Below are positions 57,606 through 64,000 of a stretch of 64,000 nucleotides of DNA, in pieces. The notes below the pieces were generated by a model. The model was not told the DNA's origin. It saw only the letters and a program-made list of their open reading frames with translations, and searched no databases. The stretch comes from Schistocerca nitens (Eukaryota > Arthropoda > Insecta > Orthoptera > Acrididae): the NCBI RefSeq assembly GCF_023898315.1, contig NC_064616.1, positions 545,343,602 to 545,407,601 on the forward strand. Direction: 5' to 3'. Made by a program: the position numbers and the translations under genes. The first letter of the stretch is position 1. Every line of letters starts with the position of its first letter.

Positions 57606-57896
57606 GCTAAGAGCGAGAATGCGGGAAGGCCACAGAGTGGCTAGAGTCTCGATTATAAGGAGTAAGAAAACCAGTAAGAGACAATATGACATGAAACAGA
57701 ATCCAAAGTAGGAGGTAAAGTGTCACTGCACGATGAGTCGGTGAGACGTGGTAGATCTCGGAAATTAGACTCGCAGTGGAAAGGTCCATTTCAAGTATTA
57801 AAAGTTGAAGGTCCTAATGTAGTTATAAAATTTAAGAGACATATGGAAACAAATGTATATGCAAATAGTTTGAAACAGTTCTCTTAAATTTCCGGT

Positions 57897-59158
57897 ATGG
57901 CACTCAAGTGGAATATTGTACTACTCCTCATAGTGGTAGCCACATACGACATCACTGCATCAGAATATGCAATGAACAATTTCCAGGTGACACAATTTTC
58001 GAGTTCTTCAGGATTATGTTAAGATAACGGAGGAAAAATAGAAATATATAACACCACATGGAGAATTGTTACTTATGTGAAACTAGATGCTATAACAGAG
58101 AGGTTTCAGAAAGCGGAAAGGTACGGTAGAACAGCGGTACAAAGGTGCCGGGACACCATACAATTAATCGTAGGATTAATAGAGTGTAGGGTACTAGATC
58201 AGCAGGTAACACACCATGTAGAAAAAATTACAGGTATGCACCAGCTAGTACAACAGCTGACGAAACATGAGACTAGAAGGAAGAGAGGAGTTTTTAACTT
58301 CGTTGGACAGGTGAGTAAGATACTGTTCAGAACATTACATGAAGCAGATGCAGCATATTACAAGGAAATATAGATGGTATTGAAAGAAATTCAGAAGGAT
58401 GGCTAAGGTTAACAAAGGAATAAGTGGCAGTAGTAAGGGCCACGTTAGCAGGAGTGAACAAGACAGTGTCTACGTTAAAATCAAACGAACGTGCTCTATA
58501 GACGGGCATGCAAAGATTAGAGACGATCATGAAAGACTATGTGAAAGAAACAGACACCGGTTTCAAACGTGTAGCGTCCTTTGCCACAATAACTGAACAA
58601 GTATTACAATTAGTGGCAGTGTTTTTCCAAATTGAGGAAGAATATGAACAGATGATACACGGTATTGTAAATGCACAAAAGGGAATACTGCAGCCTCATA
58701 TCATAAACCCAGTTCAAATTGTGAAATATTTAAATTTAATACGTGAAGAGCTAAAGGTTGTAAAGTTTCCTGTTCCTCTAGCCGAATCCTCAAGTTACCT
58801 ACTACATAGAATAATTGATTTAGATGTCTTCATCGCGGGTAGTATATTAGGCTATGTAATCAACATACCATTGACAGATAATAACATTTTCAAGTTGTAT
58901 AGAGTACTTCCACTATCTAAAGAGATCACGGAAATGAAAGGAAGGTATGTATACATGGAGCCATTAAGGGAATTCTTACTAATAGATGCGTCCAAAAGGC
59001 AATACGCGGCACTTTCTGTGGACCAGCTGAAATGCAAAGAACTAAGTAAGAATAGACGACTGTGCAGACAGTCATTTGCCTTGTTGTCAACATTCGATCA
59101 CGAAGAGTGTGAAGCCAAGTTCTTGCAACCGGTGAGAAAAATTCCGGAAGAATGTGTG
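57897..59158 (+). pseudogene. Env-like glycoprotein gene, broken
   Basis: ATG 57897 opens a hydrophobic signal-peptide-like start (NIVLLLIVVATYDITASEY). A TAA interrupts it near 58020. The same phase resumes (58077-58373) and contains a furin-type cleavage site of basic residues, Arg-Arg-Lys-Arg (58275-58286), followed directly by a Gly-Val-Phe-rich segment like the fusion peptide of insect errantivirus envelope and baculovirus F-type proteins. A frameshift lies between 58373 and 58508. Frame 58508-59161 is open for 217 codons with conserved Cys positions near its end. The family mediates membrane fusion. No product could be made from this copy as it stands. Confidence 0.78.
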
Positions 59159-59420
59159 TGAAAAGTGGTCGCACTGAATCAAAGCATTAGCACACATGTA
59201 AACAGTAATGAATGATTGTACGTATTGCCAAAAGAGGAAGGCCTAACGGTACCACGTGGAAAGGAAACACTACGGGACCTAATAATGAAAGGGGTGGGTA
59301 AAATACGCTTGTATAGTAAATGTAAGGGATATGGAACCAGAGTGTTCATACAGCCAGACGGAGAAATCCATAGTAGTACCACAGAGAAAGAGTTAGTGCC
59401 TCAGAATAATCAAGAATTCG
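59159..59420 (+). pseudogene. Env-like gene, 3' piece cut by LINE
   Basis: After the stop at 59159-59161 the same phase opens again at 59216 and continues to about 59420 (KGYGTRVFIQPDGEIH), where the LINE tail repeat begins. The transmembrane anchor expected at the C-terminus is not reached. Cys and basic residues resemble an ectodomain, but I cannot assign more. Confidence 0.55.
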
Positions 59421-59445
59421 ATTGATTGATTGATGGAGAGAGTAT

Positions 59446-59473
59446 GGGACCTAACGGTGAGGTCATCAGTCCC
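59446..59473 (-). other. LINE 3' terminal hairpin
   Basis: GGGAC and GTCCC arms around the sequence TGATGACCTCACCGTTAG on the - strand, just before the terminal repeat. The same arrangement ends both tRNA-SINE families here. Confidence 0.75.
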
Positions 59474-60060
59474 GCGATTCCAAAGGGGCTTACATGAGAA
59501 AAGAGTCTGCTAAAAGTGATCGGATTCAGTCAGAGGAGTCAGATTATAAAAGAATGAACATTAAATGCACACACTATAAGCATAAAACATGAGACCAAAT
59601 ATAAAAAATGGAAAAAGGGGAAAAAGGGGGGGGGGTCGGTCATGGAGTCACAGACCGTGAAGACTGCAAAAGGAGTGCGAGTCACAACCAACAACCCGCA
59701 CCTGCTCCAAGACGAAAGGAGAACCTTATATCTGAACGCAAAAAACCCTTTCACGAAGGAAACCGAGGACCAGGTCTAACATCCTTGGAACGTCTGCTAT
59801 TATTAAATTTAAGGTAGCAGGAAGACTATACTTACACGAAGGGTCGAAGGAAGGGGACATACCACCAATATGTGAGATATCGTCAGTGTGGCGCCACAAC
59901 CATATTGTGGGGGGGGGGGGGGTTATTATGTAGGGGGAAACAATGGGTGAGCCGGGTATGGTCAATGTGTAAACGACATAAAACAGTGGACTCCTTCCGA
60001 GAGGGGAGGAGAGAAGTGCTCCAACCAGCAGTAGACTCCTTGACTGTGCGGAGTTTATTA

Positions 60061-60633
60061 CTATGAGCGGTAGAGCTCCAAATGGCATTCCACTGTTTGG
60101 CAAAGAGAGATTTCACGTAGATCCGCATATCTGCAGCTGCAAGCGTGAAAAGAAAATGGGGGGTAGTTATCCCCTTCTCTAGCCAAACGGTCTGCCAATT
60201 CATTCCCTTGGATTCCCACATGACTCGGAACCCAGAGAAAGACGACTGAACAGGTGGCATGCTCAAGGTCAGAGAGAAGGTCATGGATGGCAGAGAGCAA
60301 GGGGTGACGAGAGTACCATCGATCGATAGCCTGTAGGCTGCTCACAGAGTCGGAACAAATTAAAACACTATGGAGAGAGGCCTGAGAAACAAAAAGGAGG
60401 GCCCTGTAAATGGCTAGAAGCTCTGCTGTAAACAAACTACATGATCCTGGCAACAAATGGTGCTCTAAGCTGGTAGGAGATGTAAAAGCGTATCCTACCA
60501 TATCAGTAGTCTTAGAACCATCAGTATAAAGGATGATGGCACCCTGGAACTCTGCAAGGTTGGCACATACAAGACGCCAGTAAACCATAGGGCCTCGGAA
60601 GGAAGCGGACCTAATCTGTGGTCTTGGCACCAT
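60061..60633 (-). CDS. LINE RNase H domain, intact frame
   Basis: One open frame of 190 codons covers a complete RNase H fold with all catalytic positions: Asp in ILYTDGSKTTDM, Glu in LFTAELLAIYRAL, Asp in LICSDSVSSLQAI, and His and Asp in VPSHVGIQGNELADRLA. In the element this domain would remove the RNA strand after reverse transcription. The frame is the C-terminal domain of ORF2, not a gene with its own start. The upstream RT is broken. Confidence 0.85.
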   Translation of the reverse strand: MVPRPQIRSASFRGPMVYWRLVCANLAEFQGAIILYTDGSKTTDMVGYAFTSPTSLEHHLLPGSCSLFTAELLAIYRALLFVSQASLHSVLICSDSVSSLQAIDRWYSRHPLLSAIHDLLSDLEHATCSVVFLWVPSHVGIQGNELADRLAREGDNYPPFSFHACSCRYADLREISLCQTVECHLELYRS

Positions 60634-60785
60634 CTAGGGGAGGGGGGGGGGGGAAATGGGAGGAAAGACACAGGGCGCAGTCCAGTGACTGATGGAGATC
60701 CTGGCAGAGGGTAGTGAGAGTCATGCTAACCGGCAATCCAACCCATGTTAGGAGGGAGACATCCCTCACTGGCGAAGAGCATAGC

Positions 60786-62010
60786 TTATACAGAATGGTC
60801 AGGGAATTGGCGAATGGCGACTGCATAAGAAACAAGGAGTTGGCTCCGTTGTATGTGTAGAGGGGGAATCCCTGCTTCTGTGAGGAGACTCTCAACAGGA
60901 CTAGTGCGAAAGGCACAAATAGCCATACACACCCCCCAATGATGGACAGGATCAATGAGTTTCAAAGTGGAAGGAGCTGCTGAGCCATAAACCTGACTAC
61001 CATAATCAAGTCTGGATAAAACCAGAGCACAGTATAGATGTAGAAGAGTGGAACAGTCTGCACTCCTAGACGTGTGGGCCAGGAGGCGGAGAGCATTAAC
61101 CTTCCGCATGCATGTAGTGTTTAGGTAACGAAGGTGGGGCAGCCATGATCAAATATAAGGCCCAGTACACGGGAATGTGTTACAACATCAAGGAGCTGGT
61201 TGCCTAAATAAATTTCTGGATCAGGGTGTAATTTGGGTTGACAAGAAAAATGCATAGCCCGCATTATGGAGGAGGAAAACTGGAAGCCCTGGGCGGTGGC
61301 CCCGTCAGATGGTTTCTTGGAGCTGGCGCTCAGCAGATGGCATCGAGAGGGAGCTGCACCAGATGCAAAATTCGTCAACGTACAACGCCGGGTCAACCAG
61401 AGGCCCAACATACATCACAAGCCCATTTATGGCAATGAGGAAGAGCGTAACACTTAGCACAGAACCCTGTGGGATACCATTCTCCTGAACCTGAGAGGTT
61501 GTGAGTGAAGTGACAACTCAAAACCACAAGATCCGGTAAGATAAAAACTCGCAGATAAAAATCGGAAGGGTATCATTGAAGCCACAGTAATGGAGGGTAA
61601 CTAAAATGTGATGGCGCCAAGCCATGGCATATGCCTATGTAGGTCAAAGAACATTGTGACAAGGTGCTGGTGGTGAGTAAAAGCCTCTCAAATGGCTGAT
61701 TCCAATCAGAGTATATGGTTATCTGGAGATCGCCCTGCCCCTGAAGGCACACTGATATGGTGATAAAAGGTCCATAGATTCGAGTACCCAACATAAGCTG
61801 GAGTCGACTATCCTTTCAAGCAGTTTACAAAGCATATTTGTAAGGCTAGTGGGGAGGTAGCTGTGGAGAGACGTTGGGATTTTCCCAGGGTTAAGGATGG
61901 GGATAACTATACTGTCTCGCCATGGTGACGGAAAAGTACTCATGAGCCAGATGTGATTTAAGACCCTGAGGAGCTTTTGCCTCTGGGTGACGTCAAAGTG
62001 TTGAATCATT
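60786..62010 (-). pseudogene. LINE reverse transcriptase
   Basis: In - strand order: WLMSTFPSPWRDSIVIPI and KIPTSLHSYLPTSLTNMLCKLLERI (frame 62009-61719), an AFRG block, the ENGIPQGSVLSVTLFLIAIN motif near 61440-61480, and the catalytic site, which reads YVDE (61371-61382) where YxDD is required. Then come the thumb (frame 61411-61121) and VNALRLLAHTSRSADCSTLL (frame 61109-60786). The last catalytic Asp is replaced by Glu and several frameshifts occur. An inactive copy. Confidence 0.87.
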
Positions 62011-62689
62011 TGATTGTGTAAGGAGTCGGGCCCTGTGGTTGTGTCTCGTGAGAGCTAAGAGCCTGCACCAATTCCCATTCAGTGAAAGGAGCACTGTATG
62101 GCTCAATGTGGTGTGGGACGAAATGGAGGGGGTCTGTTCAACTCTGCGTTTCTGCTAGAGAAAGGCAGCAGGATAGAAAGCGGACGACGATGCCATCACA
62201 AAGCGTGTCCCAAAGTTTTCTGGGACGACCAATGGATCGGTGCACAGAGCTCTTTGGATGTTCAGACCCTGGACAGTTGACTGTTGCTGGCGGCCCAGAA
62301 CGCTACAGACCTATGTCCAAACCTGCCATAAAGAGGCAATTGTCCACAGGGAGGAAACATAGCGCTCCCAGCATTCCTTTTTATTCCACTTAATAATATA
62401 ACGAGCCATAGCAGGAAGACGTTTAAAAATGAGGAGGTTTGTCTGGGAGGGGCGCCGCTTAAATCGCTGCAGCGCCTGTCGGCATTCCTGGACAGCGGCT
62501 ATGACGTCCTTGGTGCACCACAGTACCGGCCACTGACGAGGGGGCCCTGTGGATAGGGGGACAGCAGTTCCAGCAGCATGAAGAAGAGTGGCAGAGATGT
62601 ATTAGACGACTATATCAATGGAATTAGAGAGGGAGGTGTCAAAGCTGACAGTAGCTCAGTATAAAGACCAACTGGCACTGCAGAATTCC
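62011..62689 (-). pseudogene. LINE ORF2 linker between endonuclease and RT
   Basis: Occupies the place of the inter-domain linker. A WCTKDVIAAVQECRQALQRF-like string (about 62525-62460) and KRRPSQTNLLIFKRLPAMA (about 62450-62400) are typical of the helical linker before the LINE RT. Frames are broken. Confidence 0.65.
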
Positions 62690-63345
62690 CAGCGTGGGGA
62701 AGTGGTCACTATCACAAAGGTCATAATGGGATCACCAATGTAGGGAAGCCACATGGGCAGGGGAGGAGATCGAAAGATCGATAGCAGAGGAGGTGCCATG
62801 AGTGACACTGAAATGGGTTGGGGAGCCATTGTTGAGGAGACACAAATCGAAGTCCATGATAAGTTGGTCGATTAGGATACCCCAAGCGACTAATGTAACA
62901 CTCCCCCACAGTGGATGGTGGGCATTGAAATCCCCAAGGAGGTGAAATGGGGGCGGGAGTTGAAGAAGTAAGGTAGATAGTGCAACATAAGCTAGTGGCT
63001 TACCTCGAGGGAGCTAGAAACTGCAAATGGTGATTGCCAGAGTCGTTGGCAATTTAACTGCTATCACTCCCAATGTGGTACATAGGGGGATCCAGTCACT
63101 AAGGACATCAGAGCGAACCAAAGTGCGGACCCCACCAGATGCTATACCAGGGCCAGCATGGTTCCAACAGAATGCCCGATAACCATGTAAAGTGGGAGTG
63201 CGGTCGTCATTGCAATGCGCTTCTTGGAGAACCAGATAGAACGCAGAATAAGAGGAGATAAGACGTTACATTCCCAGTAGGTGACGATAGCAGCCATTGC
63301 AGTTCCACTGGATGATCGTGTGGCGTGACTCCAAGGTAGGTAAGA
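62690..63345 (-). pseudogene. LINE apurinic endonuclease
   Basis: Blocks on the - strand: HIIQWNCNGCYRHL (start of the fold), LVLQEAHCNDD (catalytic Glu), the GDFNAHHPLWG block near 62930 (catalytic Asp and Asn), and SAIDLSISSPAHVASL near 62780, then a SDHFP block near 62700. These active-site residues are visible, but the domain is in several frames (e.g. 62909-62721 is out of frame). It would nick target DNA to prime reverse transcription. Confidence 0.82.
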
Positions 63346-64000
63346 AGGAGCCCAGGAGGAGGTCAGATCACTTGGTCAGTAGTTGTCACCGACAAGGATG
63401 GGGTGACACCCATAAATAATATGTCAAACTCAGGTTGCGAGAGGGGCACGGGAGATACGTTCTCTTCGGATTTTGTTTCTTCTTCTTCTCTTTCTGAGGT
63501 GGAGGAGGACAGGACACAGGAGGAGTACAGGCATCCACAAGATAGGGAACCAAAAGAGAGTGGGTGACCTTGGGTCCCACATTCAGTGCGCCTCGTGGCC
63601 GAGTAGTGGTAACAGTCTTCTGACGTGAGAGATGCTTGGGAGAGGGTTCCTAGGAGGGAGCCCAATTACTGGCAGATGCCGAAGAAGGGGGGCACTTCTT
63701 CGGCTGTAGTGGGGGCATGACTCTCAGGTGGGAGGTCATGGGAACAGCAGGGGTGGTGGAGGGAAGAGTGGGGCAGGGATGGGGTAAGGATAAGGGAGTG
63801 AGAGGATGAGAAGGAGGAGGAGGATGGGGAGGAGGAAAGGAAGTAACAGAGGCAACAGTTGAAGATAGTGAGACCAGATGTAGTCTCTCAAACTTTTGGT
63901 GAGCCTCAGTGTAAGACAGGCGATCCAGGGACTTACGTTCTTGTATTTTCTTTTCTCTCTTGAAATCCAGGAAATCCGGTGAGTGAGGGGAGTGGTAGCC
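63346..64000 (-). pseudogene. LINE ORF1 C-terminal part, Pro-rich
   Basis: On the - strand from 64000: KKIQERKSLDRLSYTEAHQK, then a long proline-, serine- and threonine-rich stretch (63860-63720), and a stop near 63655. The + strand appears purine-rich as a result. Position before the endonuclease identifies it as ORF1. The region with zinc knuckles, if present, lies outside the window. The second frame (63665-63363) may be a continuation after a frameshift. Confidence 0.6.

Larger units (their letters stand above)
54310..59420 (+). mobile_element. Errantivirus-like endogenous retroelement (gag-pol-env), dead
   Basis: Gag zinc knuckle, protease, RT, RNase H, integrase and an env-like gene follow in order on the + strand, the layout of env-bearing Gypsy elements (errantiviruses) of insects. 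The 5' end is truncated inside gag next to a LINE fragment, there is a deletion between protease and RT, and the 3' end of env is cut by a LINE insertion at about 59421. No LTR is in the window. Frames are broken throughout. Confidence 0.85.
59418..64000 (-). mobile_element. Long LINE (endonuclease-RT-RNase H), 5' end beyond window
   Basis: The - strand 3' end is a simple repeat (attgattgattgattg on the + strand at 59420-59433) preceded by a GGGAC...GTCCC hairpin. Upstream on the - strand come a 3' UTR of about 600 bp, RNase H, RT, apurinic endonuclease and a proline-rich ORF1 end. This is the order of I/LOA/Jockey-group LINEs with an RNase H domain. It inserted into the env-like gene and is therefore younger than that provirus. 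Confidence 0.88.

Noticed and set aside
61238..61457. Open + strand frames
   Set aside because: Antisense shadows of the LINE RT on the - strand.

Overview
The window looks like intergenic sequence from a large, repeat-swollen insect genome, most likely an orthopteran of the Schistocerca type. The evidence is seven near-identical copies of a tRNA-derived SINE with the grasshopper-typical body (GATGTCCTTAGGTTAG and TTTGAACCATTT motifs), a 5S-rRNA-derived SINE, Tc1/mariner elements with TA target duplications, and degenerate Gypsy, LINE and Penelope-like coding sequence. The family and organism assignments rest on recognition of motifs, not on a search. I find no bacterial-style operons, no CRISPR, no true tRNA or rRNA genes and no convincing host protein-coding gene. 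Almost everything that can be explained is a transposable element or its debris.

Layout. 0.6-1.35 kb: Penelope-like GIY-YIG tail with a hammerhead-like motif behind it. 2.0 kb: SINE. 3.15-7.37 kb: a Tc1-like element carrying two other DNA transposons nested inside it, one with TIRs of about 400 bp. 8.65-12.5 kb: Gypsy element A (+ strand) cut by two SINEs. 13.7-18.4 kb: Gypsy element B (- strand), whose reverse transcriptase is split by a Tc1-like element, which is itself split by a 5S-SINE. 20.4-20.9 kb: a small reading frame split by a SINE. 22.8-27.2 kb: a deleted mariner-type element, LINE ORF1/endonuclease remains, a TIR element and a SINE. 27-35.6 kb: AT-rich sequence with one SINE, one MITE-like element and a LINE RT fragment. 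35.6-37.2 kb: pseudogene of an uncharacterised, widely expanded invertebrate protein family. 37.7-41.6 kb: foldback and TIR elements, a mariner relic, and a SINE inside a SINE. 44.3-45.8 kb: Tc1-like element split by a SINE. 46.35-49.02 kb: LTR element carrying an 18-residue tandem repeat. 50.5 kb: near-perfect palindrome. 53.9-59.4 kb: LINE fragment, then a 5'-truncated errantivirus-like (Gypsy with env) provirus. 59.4-64 kb: a long - strand LINE (endonuclease-RT-RNase H) that interrupts the provirus and runs off the window.

The most useful biology is relational. Target duplications let the insertion order be read at several nests. The 3' end of the LINE at 59.4 kb shares a GGGAC...GTCCC hairpin with both tRNA-SINE families here, which makes this LINE type a candidate source of their retrotransposition machinery.
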